From: Roseivivax jejudonensis
GTDB taxonomy: Bacteria > Pseudomonadota > Alphaproteobacteria > Rhodobacterales > Rhodobacteraceae
NCBI RefSeq assembly: GCF_900172265.1
Contig: NZ_FWFK01000001.1
Coordinates: forward strand, 744,001-808,000
Direction: 5' to 3'
Length of the DNA stretch: 64,000 bases
The notes beneath the pieces were generated by a model. The model searched no databases, was not told the origin of the DNA, and was given only the letters and a program-made list of their open reading frames with translations. The first letter of the stretch is position 1; each line of letters starts with the position of its first letter. Both the position numbers and the translations under genes were made by a program. Shown here one piece after another: positions 11,581 to 20,180 of the stretch.

Positions 11581-13113
11581 TTGCGCGGACCGCACAACAT
11601 CTGGCGGCTCGTCCGCACCGGCGCCACGCTCGAACGGACGGGCGCGATGCGCGTCGTGCTCGATGCGTTCGACGCGCCGCGGCCGTTGCGCATCGCCGCA
11701 CGCGTGATCGGCTGGCCGTTCAAGGTGCTTGGCCACGAGGGCGATCCGCTGATGCCACCGGTGACGCGCGCGCTCTCCGCGCTCGGGCCAGCCTACATCA
11801 AGTTCGGGCAGATCCTGTCGACCCGGCCCGACGTCGTCGGTGAGGACCTCGCCGCGCAGCTTCGAGTGCTGCAGGACAAGCTGCCTCCCTTCCCCGCCGA
11901 AGAGGCCAAGGCGGCCATCGAGCGCGAGCTCGAGCGCCCGGCCGACTCGCTGTTTTCCGAGTTCAGCGAGCCGGTGGCGGCGGCCTCGATCGCGCAGGTT
12001 CACAAGGCCCGCGTCGCCGAGACCGGCGAGACGGTGGCGGTGAAGGTCTTGCGCCCGGGCGTGGAACGGGCGTTCCGCAAGGACATCGACGCCTTCTACC
12101 TCGCCGCGCGCTCGATCGAGTTCCTGTCGCCCTCGTCGCGCCGGCTTCGCCCGATGGACGTGATCCGCCATTTCGAAGGCGTGGTGATGGGCGAGCTGGA
12201 CCTGCGTCTGGAAGCGGCATCGGCCTCGCAATACGCCTCGAACACGGCGCAGGATGCGGGCTTCCGCATCCCGGAGGTGCACTGGTTCCTGTCGGGCAAG
12301 CGCGTCATGGCGCTCGACTGGGCCGAGGGTGTGCCGATGGGCGACAATGCCGAACTGGATGCCGCCGGCGTCGACCGGGCCGAGTTGTCGGAACGCGTAC
12401 TTCAGCTGTTCCTCAAGCATGCGCTGCGCGACGGATTCTTCCACGCGGACATGCACCAGGGCAATCTCAAGGTCGCGGCGGACGGCGATATCATCGCCAT
12501 CGATTTCGGCATCATGGGCCATATCGACGAGTACACGCGACGGGTCTATGCCGAGATCCTCTACGGCTTCATCCGGCGCGACTATCAGCGGGTCGCCGAG
12601 GTCCATTTCGAGGCCGGGTATGTCCCGCCCGACCGCGACAAGGACGAGTTCGCGCGGGCGCTGCGCGCCGTCGGCGAACCGATCTTCGGCATGGATGCGA
12701 CGCGGATCTCCATGGCACGCCTGCTCGCCTACCTGTTCGAGGTTACCGAACGCTTCGGCATGGAGACCCGCACCGAATTGATCCTGCTGCAACGCACGAT
12801 GGTTGTCGTGGAGGGCGTCGCACGTTCGCTCAATCCCCGGATGAACATCTGGCGCGGCGCCCAGCCGGTGGTCGAAGACTACATCAAGCAGTCGATCGGC
12901 CCGCGCGCCGTGGTCCACGATCTGCGCGAGACGGTGAAGGTCCTGGCGCGCTTCGGACCGCGCCTGCCCGGTATCGTCGAGGATCTTCTCATCGCGCAGT
13001 CGCAGATGACGGAGCGCGAACCGCGGCGCGTTTGGCCCGGCGCCCTTCTGTGGAGCGGGCTCGGCGCCGCGGCGGGCGCCGCGATCATGGCGTTGGTCGT
13101 CGGCCTCGGCTGA
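11581..13113 (+). CDS. ubiB: Ubiquinone biosynthesis kinase-like protein UbiB
   Basis: A 510-residue member of the ABC1/ADCK atypical kinase family required for ubiquinone biosynthesis at the inner membrane. The KxGQ-like motif is [13 protein letters not shown] near residue 65. ASIAQVHKA is the Ala-rich loop, with HADMHQGNL and IDFGIMG as catalytic and metal-binding motifs. A C-terminal membrane segment runs through the last 22 residues. The start is a TTG directly after the ubiE stop, giving the family-typical [10 protein letters not shown]. No ATG upstream is plausible. Confidence 0.95.
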   Translation: MRGPHNIWRLVRTGATLERTGAMRVVLDAFDAPRPLRIAARVIGWPFKVLGHEGDPLMPPVTRALSALGPAYIKFGQILSTRPDVVGEDLAAQLRVLQDKLPPFPAEEAKAAIERELERPADSLFSEFSEPVAAASIAQVHKARVAETGETVAVKVLRPGVERAFRKDIDAFYLAARSIEFLSPSSRRLRPMDVIRHFEGVVMGELDLRLEAASASQYASNTAQDAGFRIPEVHWFLSGKRVMALDWAEGVPMGDNAELDAAGVDRAELSERVLQLFLKHALRDGFFHADMHQGNLKVAADGDIIAIDFGIMGHIDEYTRRVYAEILYGFIRRDYQRVAEVHFEAGYVPPDRDKDEFARALRAVGEPIFGMDATRISMARLLAYLFEVTERFGMETRTELILLQRTMVVVEGVARSLNPRMNIWRGAQPVVEDYIKQSIGPRAVVHDLRETVKVLARFGPRLPGIVEDLLIAQSQMTEREPRRVWPGALLWSGLGAAAGAAIMALVVGLG

Positions 13114-13182
13114 CCGGATCGCGCCGCGCGTGCGGCGACGTCCCGTACCGGCGCGGCGCGGCAGTCGGTGGCCGACCCGGTA

Positions 13183-13863
13183 TCACGGGCTCACGCGCAC
13201 GCCATAGACAGCGTCTTCCCGGATCTCGGTCCCGTCGGCCAGGCGCAGCACGACCTCGTTGCTGGCATCGAGGCTGGCCTCCGTCACGCGGGTGAAGAGC
13301 GCGGGCGGGCCGCTCTCGATCAGTGTCTCACCGGCATAGCTCTCGACCGCGAAGCCGTAGACACCCGAGGGCAGAGACGTGCCGTCCGCCCGGGTACCGG
13401 GCCACGTCGCCGAGATGGCGGACGGATCGAGCGCCTGGCGCGAAACGACCGAACCGGAGGCATCGGTGACGACAAGCCGCGCCGATGTCGCCTCGGCCGC
13501 GATGTCAGGACGGATCGTCACTGGGGCGCCGTCGAAGCGCGCCGGCGCCTGGGTCAGCACCTCCGCCCCGATCCAGGATCGCAGGCCCTCGAGCGCCGGG
13601 CCCCCGATGGCCGAGGCGATCTGGGTCAGCAGATCGTTCGTGACCACCTGCTGTTCGACGGACGAGAACGTCGCCAGCTGCGTCGCGTAATCCGTTGCAT
13701 CCATCGGGTTCAACGGATCCTGGTTCTGCGCCTGGACGGTGAGCATCCGCAGGAAGGTGTCGAAGTCCGAGGTAAGGGCCCCCGGTCGTCGCGCGTTCTC
13801 TTCAGCGGTCTGTGCGATCGGCGCGGTTTGCCCTCTTGCCGAGACGGGTGAGAAATCGCTCAT
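13183..13863 (-). CDS. flgD: Flagellar hook-cap protein FlgD
   Basis: A 226-residue scaffold that caps the growing flagellar hook. The N-terminal domain has FLRMLTVQAQNQDPLNPMDA and TQLATFSSVEQQ, the FlgD signature. The C-terminal half is beta-rich with a GVYGFAVE segment that fits the FlgD Ig-like and tudor-like domains. It lies 11 bases after fliK, consistent with an fliK-flgD operon controlling hook growth and length. It is convergent with ubiB. Confidence 0.93.
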   Translation of the reverse strand: MSDFSPVSARGQTAPIAQTAEENARRPGALTSDFDTFLRMLTVQAQNQDPLNPMDATDYATQLATFSSVEQQVVTNDLLTQIASAIGGPALEGLRSWIGAEVLTQAPARFDGAPVTIRPDIAAEATSARLVVTDASGSVVSRQALDPSAISATWPGTRADGTSLPSGVYGFAVESYAGETLIESGPPALFTRVTEASLDASNEVVLRLADGTEIREDAVYGVRVSP

Positions 13864-13874
13864 GTGATTGCTCC

Positions 13875-16034
13875 TCAGACCCGGCGATCCAGGCCGCCCC
13901 GCGGCGTGCCGGGTGCATTTGCTGGATGGCGAAAGGTATCGGGGTCCATGTCCGGCATGTCGCGCGTCGCGTCTATTGTGTCCGAAGATACGGTCGACTG
14001 AGACCCGGTGCCATCGCCGGACGTGTTGCCGAAGCCGATGTCGACGGATCCGAAACCCGCCTCGGCGAGGTCGCGCTGCAGCTCGCTCGCGTGACGCCGC
14101 AGCAGTTCGAGCGTATCTGAACGGTCCGCCGAAACATGGAGCACGAGCGCACCCTCCACATTCTGCAGAATCATGCGCACGCGCCCGAGTTCTTCGGGAT
14201 GCAGCCTGACCTCAACGGGACCGTCCCGCAATTGTCCGACGACCTCGACCACCTGGCGGACCGCCGCGGGGACGAGCGGGCTGTTGAAGCCGTCCGCGCG
14301 CGTCGTGCCGGCGGTCAGCGCGGACGCGCCGACCGACGCCTGCGTCATGGGGAGATTGCCTGGAGCCGGGTCTTGGTCGTCCTGCACAGCCCGGTCATGC
14401 GCGTCAGCAACGCTCGCATGCGGGCCGGCAAGTGCGCGCACCGCTTGACTGTCTGGGCGTTGCCGGCTCGCCTCGACAGGCTGCACCGCGTGGGCGGATC
14501 CGTAATTGGCGCGTGCCAGCGCGCTTTCGGTTGCTCCGACCTTTTCTCCAAGAGTCCTGACGGGCTCATCATGAGCATAGGCTCGGTCGTAGGACCTGAG
14601 CGCGTCGACTGCTGGGGCTCCTCCCGAATGCATTTGCAAGGATGCCCCGACGACACCTGCTCTCGCGCTTGCCTCAGCGACTTTTGGTAAGGCGATCGGA
14701 TCAGCCGGTTGACTGCCACTCCGCTCACGCCCCTCGGGATCGATGGATCCGGGTCCGCCCTGCGGCGCCGACCTGGCCACATGTGCTACAGTGCCTGCGT
14801 GAGAGTCCACGCCGCCCGAAACAGAAATCGCATGACCGCTTGGAGCGAACCGCGCGGTCAAGCGCGCGTCCTGCGTGGCCGGACCATGCGATACTGTCCG
14901 CCTCGCGTCCGCGTCGTGCACAACCGACATGAATGCGACACCTGCGATATCGCGGATTGAATTTGGTGAAGGCGACCGGTCTGCTCGGCCCGGTGCAATG
15001 CGGCTCGTGTGCGTGCCGGATGGCCCGTCCACGGCAAGGCGCGCAGCGTCATCGGTCGGAATTGCGTAGCGGCCCTTCAGTTTTCCAACGCCTCCCGCAT
15101 CGCGGCCGAACTCCCCGGCGGTCGTTTCGACCAATGCGCGCAGACCTAAACGGGATGGATTTCGCTCCAACACGCTCGGCGGGCGCGCCAGGGGGATATC
15201 TGCTTGAACACCCTCGGCAATTTGATCCTTTGCACCCGCGCCGCGCGCCCGAATGATGCCCAAGTCAGCCTGTCGCGCGGAGCCAGTACCTGCAGCGTGA
15301 ATAACCGCAGCCGCGGCGGATGGTGGCTCGCCCGACGTTCGTGACGACGTCTTCGCAACGCTCTGTTCATTTGGAGCCCTCTCTGAATGCCGCTCGTGCT
15401 GCTTCGGCTCCGTGGTGGCGTTCGATGGATAAAGCTCGGGCCGATCTGCATGACGCTGAAGCGCACTGTCGGGCGCGCGCGCCGCGTCGGGGTGGTCGGA
15501 CACTGTTCCCGATGCTCGGCTCGTTCCGTCTGGCAAACCCGCTGTCGTCATCGCGGGAGGGTCTTCGCCCGATGTGTAAGAGAGCCGCTCTAACGCACCA
15601 AAGCTCTTCCCGCCGTTCTTCACCTCACCCTGGTACGCCGACGGAGACCCCGCCTCGATCTCGAGGCCTCCCGCGAACCCCGTCTCGTCCTCATCGATCC
15701 GATCGGGTCGTTCGGGAGCGCCGTACGTCTGCGCTACATTGCCTGCACCTTGATCGGCATCGACTTGTTCCGGGCTCCCATCCCTCACGCTTGCGACCGC
15801 AGCGTGATCGTCCTGATCCGGTGCGCCTTGCCGCGCCGCGTCGCGCAGCAGCGCGGCGAAGTCCCCATCGGGGGGCTCTTCGCCTTCGCGAGCCACGCTC
15901 CGGGCAGGCGTCGCATCGGGACGCGGCATGGCAATGGCTGTAGCCACAGACGCCGCCGGCATTCGTGCGGGCGTCACCGTCGCTCCTGATCCCGCGCTCT
16001 GCACTCGTTGCGGCCTCCGATTCTCTCCGTTCAT
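13875..16034 (-). CDS. fliK: Flagellar hook-length control protein FliK
   Basis: A 719-residue protein. The first 580 residues or so are low-complexity, rich in Ala, Ser, Asp, Pro and Gln, as expected of the unfolded molecular ruler. The folded C-terminal Flg_hook domain contains LRDGPVEVRLHPEELGRVRM and VSADRSDTLELLRRHASEL. This switches secretion from hook to filament proteins. The last 50 residues are a disordered tail. The long repeat-free N-terminal part uses less biased codons than neighbouring genes, which fits weak constraint. Assignment rests on the C-terminal domain and on flgD next door. Confidence 0.88.
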   Translation of the reverse strand: MNGENRRPQRVQSAGSGATVTPARMPAASVATAIAMPRPDATPARSVAREGEEPPDGDFAALLRDAARQGAPDQDDHAAVASVRDGSPEQVDADQGAGNVAQTYGAPERPDRIDEDETGFAGGLEIEAGSPSAYQGEVKNGGKSFGALERLSYTSGEDPPAMTTAGLPDGTSRASGTVSDHPDAARAPDSALQRHADRPELYPSNATTEPKQHERHSERAPNEQSVAKTSSRTSGEPPSAAAAVIHAAGTGSARQADLGIIRARGAGAKDQIAEGVQADIPLARPPSVLERNPSRLGLRALVETTAGEFGRDAGGVGKLKGRYAIPTDDAARLAVDGPSGTHTSRIAPGRADRSPSPNSIRDIAGVAFMSVVHDADARRTVSHGPATQDARLTARFAPSGHAISVSGGVDSHAGTVAHVARSAPQGGPGSIDPEGRERSGSQPADPIALPKVAEASARAGVVGASLQMHSGGAPAVDALRSYDRAYAHDEPVRTLGEKVGATESALARANYGSAHAVQPVEASRQRPDSQAVRALAGPHASVADAHDRAVQDDQDPAPGNLPMTQASVGASALTAGTTRADGFNSPLVPAAVRQVVEVVGQLRDGPVEVRLHPEELGRVRMILQNVEGALVLHVSADRSDTLELLRRHASELQRDLAEAGFGSVDIGFGNTSGDGTGSQSTVSSDTIDATRDMPDMDPDTFRHPANAPGTPRGGLDRRV

Positions 16035-16054
16035 TCACGGTAGGGGCCATCGGG

Positions 16055-16072
16055 TTACCGGATGTTTACCGG
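16055..16072. repeat. Direct repeats in the divergent flagellar promoter region
   Basis: TTACCGG occurs at 16055-16061 and 16066-16072, exactly 11 bases apart, between the divergent starts of fliK and the rod-binding protein gene. One helical turn of spacing suggests a site for a regulator shared by both operons, but no protein can be named. Confidence 0.35.
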
Positions 16073-16113
16073 CTCGCGAAAACAATCCGATCATCCAGAC
16101 GAAGGAGACCGAG

Positions 16114-16398
16114 ATGAGACCCGAGATACCAGTGACCATGCCTCAAGCACCGCCCCGTCGGAACGACAACGCGCGGCAACTGCGAGACGCTGCGATCGCA
16201 CTAGAGGCTCAATTTCTCTCCGAGATGCTCGAGGCTGCGCGCTTCGGAGAGCCGCGCGACAGCTTCGGCGGCGGCACGTCCGAGGCGCAATTCGCTTCGT
16301 TCCTGCGCGATGCCCACGCCCGCGAACTGGCCGAACGCGGCGGCATCGGGTTGGCCGAACAGATTTTCGAAACCATGAAGGATCGTATGCATGACTGA
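16114..16398 (+). CDS. FlgJ-like rod-binding protein (no muramidase domain)
   Basis: A 94-residue protein matching the N-terminal rod-binding domain of FlgJ. It has the helical segment LEAQFLSEMLEAARFGEP, then EAQFASFLRDAHARELAERG and the ending GIGLAEQIFETM. It lacks the C-terminal peptidoglycan hydrolase of enterobacterial FlgJ, which is normal in alphaproteobacteria, where a separate hydrolase is used. GAAGGAGA lies 6 bases before the ATG. The last 8 bases overlap the next gene, so the two are coupled. The family is clear but the precise partner is not. Confidence 0.8.
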   Translation: MRPEIPVTMPQAPPRRNDNARQLRDAAIALEAQFLSEMLEAARFGEPRDSFGGGTSEAQFASFLRDAHARELAERGGIGLAEQIFETMKDRMHD

Positions 16399-16747
16399 CA
16401 CACCCATCCAAACCATCGAAGCGCTGGATTCCCTTCTCGACGAGGAACGCACGGCGCTCGTGAGCGGCGATCTGGAGGCGCTGGACGCGCTGATGTCGCG
16501 CAAGTCGGACCTGATCGAGGCTCTGCGCCTCGAAGCGATGGATTTGCCGGACGAAATCGAGCCGCTTCAGCTGAAGCTCCGGCGCAATCGCGAGTTGTTC
16601 GAGGAAGCCCTGGCGGGGCTGCGCAGCGTCGCGGACCGACTGCAGGAGTTGCGGGAGGTCGAAGAAGGCGGCGGCACCTACGACGGCACAGGTCAGCGGC
16701 ACGCGCTCGAGACGAGAGCGCGCGGGCGTCTCGAGAAGCGGGCCTGA
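16391..16747 (+). CDS. FlgN-like flagellar export chaperone
   Basis: A 118-residue, acidic, all-helical protein with a pattern of Leu and Glu suited to a coiled coil: EALDSLLDEERTALVSGDL, LMSRKSDLIEALRLE and VADRLQELREVEE. This fits the FlgN family, which escorts the hook-filament junction proteins FlgK and FlgL to the export gate. Support is the helical pattern, the size and the 8-base overlap with the rod-binding protein gene. Another small flagellar helical protein remains possible. Confidence 0.55.
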   Translation: MTDTPIQTIEALDSLLDEERTALVSGDLEALDALMSRKSDLIEALRLEAMDLPDEIEPLQLKLRRNRELFEEALAGLRSVADRLQELREVEEGGGTYDGTGQRHALETRARGRLEKRA

Positions 16748-16796
16748 TCGGTAAAACTCTCTGTTTCCTGGCAAGGGGCTTTAGTGGATCGTTAAG

Positions 16797-16805
16797 TGGT
16801 ATAAT
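16797..16805 (+). promoter_or_regulatory. Extended -10 promoter element TGGTATAAT
   Basis: A perfect TATAAT (16800-16805) is preceded by TGG, forming an extended -10 element. The -35 region (16777-16782, GGCTTT) is poor. Transcription from here would run antisense through the motB fragment and could reach yjbH about 430 bases on. This could be the yjbH-yjbF promoter with a long leader, or a relic. Confidence 0.4.
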
Positions 16806-16868
16806 GGATAAGGACCCCGCGCCTTGTTCGGGGCGGCGCGAGAAGAACGAACTCATGTCTCGCTGCGG

Positions 16869-17039
16869 TCAGAACGACCTTGGAGTGCCGCGCAAGCGGT
16901 GAACGTACCGTCGCAAAAGCGACATACCGAAGGGTCCAATCCATATCGCCACCTTCCAGGCACCGCCATGGTGCCCGCCACCCATCACCTTCTTCTTTTT
17001 CTTGATGATGATGGGCGCACCATTCCCGTTGGCCGCCAT
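16869..17039 (-). pseudogene. motB: Truncated 5' fragment of flagellar motor gene motB
   Basis: The minus-strand frame from the ATG at 17039 encodes 56 residues. The first 31 match the start of MotB: MAANGNGAPIIIKKKKK, then VMGGGHHGGAWKVA. In MotB the stretch GGAWKVA is followed by YADFVTAMMAFF, which begins the only membrane helix and holds the ion-binding Asp. Here the match stops after KVA, and 25 unrelated residues follow before a TGA. No MotB-like sequence appears in the other frames downstream. A GGAG ribosome binding site 8 bases before the ATG is kept. I read this as a motB gene cut by a deletion or rearrangement, next to four intact flagellar genes. A functional short peptide is unlikely. 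Confidence 0.75.
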
Positions 17040-17243
17040 CAGCCCCACTCCAATCCATACTCACCCGGGCGCGTGTATAGGCGCGAGGTCTTACGAGCGG
17101 CTTAACGCGCACCCGTCCGTTCATCCGGGGCCAGGCCGATGCCGAATCCGCACAGACACCGGCCGGGCACGTTCCGGGCGCATGGACATCGGCGCCACGC
17201 TGCCGCTAGAACGATGGGCGACGAACGGGGTTGGGAGTTCTCG

Positions 17244-19466
17244 ATGATGCGGCGCTCGAACACCCGCCGCGGCGGCATTCGGCTGGCGGCGGTGATGATC
17301 TGCGCGACCGCGGGCGCCGCGGCCGACGCTCAGCAAGAGAGGCTGTCGCGACCCTACTTCACGGAGATTCGCGACCGTATCCCGAGCTACAACCTCTACG
17401 GCCTGCCCGGGCTCGTGGACATGCCGACCGCCGAGATGGCGCCCGATGCCACGCTCGGGGTCACCGTGTCGAACTTCGGCAACACGACGCGCGGCACCCT
17501 GAGCTTTCAGGTGCTTCCGCGGGTGATCGGCACCTTCCGCTACGCGCGGCTTCAGGATTCGAACATCCCAGGCAACCGCGACGGCGACTATTTTGACCGC
17601 AGCTTCGACCTGCGGGTGATGCTGCTGGACGAAACGACCTTCCTGCCGGCTCTGTCCGTCGGGCTTCGGGATTTCGTCGGGACCGGGCTTTATGCGGGCG
17701 AGTACGTTGTCGCCACGAAGGAAATCGTTCCCGGCGTGCGCGTCACCGGGGGCCTCGGCTGGGGCCGGCTGGGCACCAACAACCCGATCGCGACCGTGGG
17801 CACGCGGCCGAACACCGTGAACGGCGCGCTCGACCCGAGCGTGATCGGCACCGGCGGCGAGGCGAACTTCGACACCTATTTCCGCGGCGACGCCGCGCCG
17901 TTCGGCGGCGTCAGCTGGGATATCGACGACAACTGGCGCCTGAAGGTCGAGTATTCCTCCGACGACTACACGATCGAGGAGACTCGCACGACGAGCTTCG
18001 AGCGCAACTCGTCGTTCAACTTCGGCGTCGACTACACCTTCGACAACGGCACCCAGCTGTCGCTCTACAGTTTGTATGGCAGCGAGTTCGGGGCGCAGCT
18101 GTCGTTCCCGCTGAACCTCAAGACGGCGCAGATCTCGGGCGGCAACGACCCCGCGCCGCTCCCAGTGGCCCCGCGTCCGGCGGCACAGATCAACATGCTG
18201 GGCTGGGCCGAGAGCCCCGAGCTGCGCGCCAGCATCAGCGAACAGCTCGCCGAAGCGCTGATCGATCAGGGCATCCGGCTCGAGGGCCTGTCGATGACCG
18301 CGCGCACCGCCACGGCGCGGATCGACAACCTGCGCTATCCGGTACGCTCGCAGGCGATCGGGCGCACCGCGCGGACGATGACGCGGATCCTGCCGTCTTC
18401 GATCAGCGATTTCACCATCGTTCTGACGCAGGACGGCCTGCCGCTGTCGGCGGTCGACATCGCCCGCGGCGATCTGGAGCGGTTCGAATTCGAGGCGGCG
18501 CAGGAAATGTATCCGCGCGTGCGTTTCACCGATGCGGTCGGTCGCACGCCGCCGGTCTTCGACGATGTCTATCCGCGCTTCGGCTGGTCGCTGAGACCGT
18601 ATCTGCGCTATTCGGCCTTCGACCCGGACGATCCGCTGCGGACCGAATACGGCGTGCGCGCGAATGGCGATGTCGTGCTCGCGCCGGGTCTGGAGATGCA
18701 GGGCACACTGGCCTATCCGCTCGGCGGCAACATCGCGGGCGCGGCGGACGACACCTCGACGCGCCTGCCGTCGGTGCGCACGTCGTTCCCGCTCTTCGCC
18801 GATACCGACGGTCTCCGGATCGACGATCTCACGCTCGCGTATTACGCGCGTCCGGCCGAGGACTTCTACGGCCGGATGACCGTCGGTTATCTCGAACGCA
18901 TGTATGCCGGCGTCTCGGCCGAACTGCTCTGGAAGCCGGTCGACAGCCGCCTCGCCCTCGGGGCCGAGGTCAATTACGTGCGGCTTCGCGACTATGACGG
19001 CGGGTTCGGCATTCAGGAGAACGCGACGCCGGAGCAGCTCCGGGCATCGGACGCCGTCGGCGACGGCACCTTCCCCGAACTGAACGGCCACGTGTCGGCG
19101 TATTACGATCTCGGCTACGGCTTCCACACGCAGCTCGACGTGGGCCGCTACCTCGCGGGGGATTACGGCGCCACGCTGACGGTCGCGCGCGAGTTCGAGA
19201 ACGGCTGGCGCGTCGGCGCCTTCGCCACGCAGACCGATGTCAGCGCCGACGAATTCGGCGAAGGGTCGTTCGACAAGGGCATCACGATCACCATTCCCTT
19301 CGCCGTGCTCGGCGGGCGCGCCACGCAGCGCACGCGCACCGACACGATCCGCCCGATCACACGCGACGGCGGCGCGCGCGTGTCCGTGCCGGGCCGGCTC
19401 TACGGCCGTGTCCGCGAGGCGCACGACCCCGAGATCGCGAAGTCGTGGGGACGGTTCTGGAGATGA
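17244..19466 (+). CDS. yjbH: YjbH-family outer-membrane exopolysaccharide protein
   Basis: A 740-residue exported protein of the YjbH family, linked to exopolysaccharide production or export. A signal peptide (basic MMRRSNTRR, then LAAVMICATAGAAADAQ) is followed by the family opening YNLYGLPGLVDMPTAEM. Long alternating beta stretches follow, as expected of an outer-membrane barrel. A domain near residues 315-420 looks like an OmpA-type periplasmic fold. GGGAG precedes the ATG at 17244 by 6 bases. A frame opening at 17139 would add 35 residues before the signal peptide. The next gene overlaps by 4 bases and encodes a YjbF-like lipoprotein, the usual partner. Confidence 0.85.
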   Translation: MMRRSNTRRGGIRLAAVMICATAGAAADAQQERLSRPYFTEIRDRIPSYNLYGLPGLVDMPTAEMAPDATLGVTVSNFGNTTRGTLSFQVLPRVIGTFRYARLQDSNIPGNRDGDYFDRSFDLRVMLLDETTFLPALSVGLRDFVGTGLYAGEYVVATKEIVPGVRVTGGLGWGRLGTNNPIATVGTRPNTVNGALDPSVIGTGGEANFDTYFRGDAAPFGGVSWDIDDNWRLKVEYSSDDYTIEETRTTSFERNSSFNFGVDYTFDNGTQLSLYSLYGSEFGAQLSFPLNLKTAQISGGNDPAPLPVAPRPAAQINMLGWAESPELRASISEQLAEALIDQGIRLEGLSMTARTATARIDNLRYPVRSQAIGRTARTMTRILPSSISDFTIVLTQDGLPLSAVDIARGDLERFEFEAAQEMYPRVRFTDAVGRTPPVFDDVYPRFGWSLRPYLRYSAFDPDDPLRTEYGVRANGDVVLAPGLEMQGTLAYPLGGNIAGAADDTSTRLPSVRTSFPLFADTDGLRIDDLTLAYYARPAEDFYGRMTVGYLERMYAGVSAELLWKPVDSRLALGAEVNYVRLRDYDGGFGIQENATPEQLRASDAVGDGTFPELNGHVSAYYDLGYGFHTQLDVGRYLAGDYGATLTVAREFENGWRVGAFATQTDVSADEFGEGSFDKGITITIPFAVLGGRATQRTRTDTIRPITRDGGARVSVPGRLYGRVREAHDPEIAKSWGRFWR

Positions 19467-20158
19467 AAATGCAGGCTCGGTTCCGCGCGACATGCGCGCT
19501 TTCGCTTACCGCCGCGGTCGCGCTCGCGGGCTGCAGCGTCGGGCTCGACGAGGACGGCTTCAGCGGTCTCGAACCGCTCCGCGTGATCCAGGAACGGCTC
19601 GGCCAGGGCGACGGCCCTCCGCCGCCGCTTTCGCAGGCTCAGATCGATCAGGCCGTGACGGCTGTCCAGCTGCCGCTCAAGTTTATCGAGATCGAGGCCC
19701 GCGGTGCACAGGCCGTGATAGCGGCAACGCAAACCAACGGCGCCTACACAACTTACGCATCGAGCCAGGGCCAGCACGTCGTGTTCCGCGACGGGTTCGC
19801 CGTTCAGAGCCGCGGCTTCGGGGGCGATCTCATGTCCTCGGACGAGGACGAGCTTTTGGCATTGCTGCGGGCACGGCAGCGCGGCACGGCGGATTACGTG
19901 ATGCGCTACCTGTCCGGCGACGAGGACACCGTCACCTACCGGTACATCTGCAACGTGCTGCCGCAGGGGCCGGCGACCTACGCCGCCGGCGCGGTCCGAA
20001 GCGCCGCGACCGACATCGAGGTCCAGTGCGTGAGCGAGACCGGCCCCGACTTCGTGTCGGACTACACCGTCGGCGCCGGCGGCGACATCCTCGCCGGGCG
20101 GCAATGGTTCGGCGGCCTGACCGACTATCTCAGCTACCGGACGCTGCGCGCGGAATGA
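19463..20158 (+). CDS. yjbF: YjbF/GfcB-family lipoprotein
   Basis: A 231-residue lipoprotein. The signal ends in the lipobox LAGC, with Cys24 the lipidated residue. The mature part has FIEIEARGAQAVIAA, DGFAVQSRGFGGDLMSS and YICNVLPQG, matching the YjbF/GfcB family associated with extracellular polysaccharide secretion. It starts inside the stop of yjbH (ATGA), showing coupling. A second ATG two codons later is possible. It is convergent with the sugar transferase gene. Confidence 0.82.
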   Translation: MKMQARFRATCALSLTAAVALAGCSVGLDEDGFSGLEPLRVIQERLGQGDGPPPPLSQAQIDQAVTAVQLPLKFIEIEARGAQAVIAATQTNGAYTTYASSQGQHVVFRDGFAVQSRGFGGDLMSSDEDELLALLRARQRGTADYVMRYLSGDEDTVTYRYICNVLPQGPATYAAGAVRSAATDIEVQCVSETGPDFVSDYTVGAGGDILAGRQWFGGLTDYLSYRTLRAE

Positions 20159-20180
20159 CGCCTGCCGGACCGCGCGGGCG

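Larger units (their letters stand above)
16748..17243. other. Intergenic region holding a motB fragment, between flgN-like gene and yjbH
   Basis: This 496-base stretch contains an extended -10 promoter-like site (16797-16805), a CCCCG/CGGGG hairpin (16815-16833), and the minus-strand motB fragment (16869-17039). About 200 bases before yjbH hold nothing I recognise. No plus-strand open frame here looks like a gene. Confidence 0.6.

Noticed and set aside
16790..16862. tRNA-like stretch with AGTGGTATAATGGATAAGG followed by a CCCCG/CGGGG hairpin
   Set aside because: The D-arm resemblance is striking, but the anticodon loop would be nine bases, there is no GGTTCGAATCC-type arm and no acceptor stem closes. 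A promoter element explains the TATAAT better.
16824..17105. Plus-strand open frame as a possible yjbE-like gene before yjbH
   Set aside because: It is antisense to the motB fragment, has no Gly/Ser-rich YjbE character, no signal peptide and no good ribosome binding site.
18481..18500. GGTTCGAATT, resembling a tRNA T-arm
   Set aside because: It lies inside the yjbH coding frame, and no cloverleaf can be formed around it.
17121..19493. Long minus-strand open frame opposite yjbH
   Set aside because: Composition is typical of a shadow frame. The plus strand encodes a signal peptide and recognised YjbH motifs.
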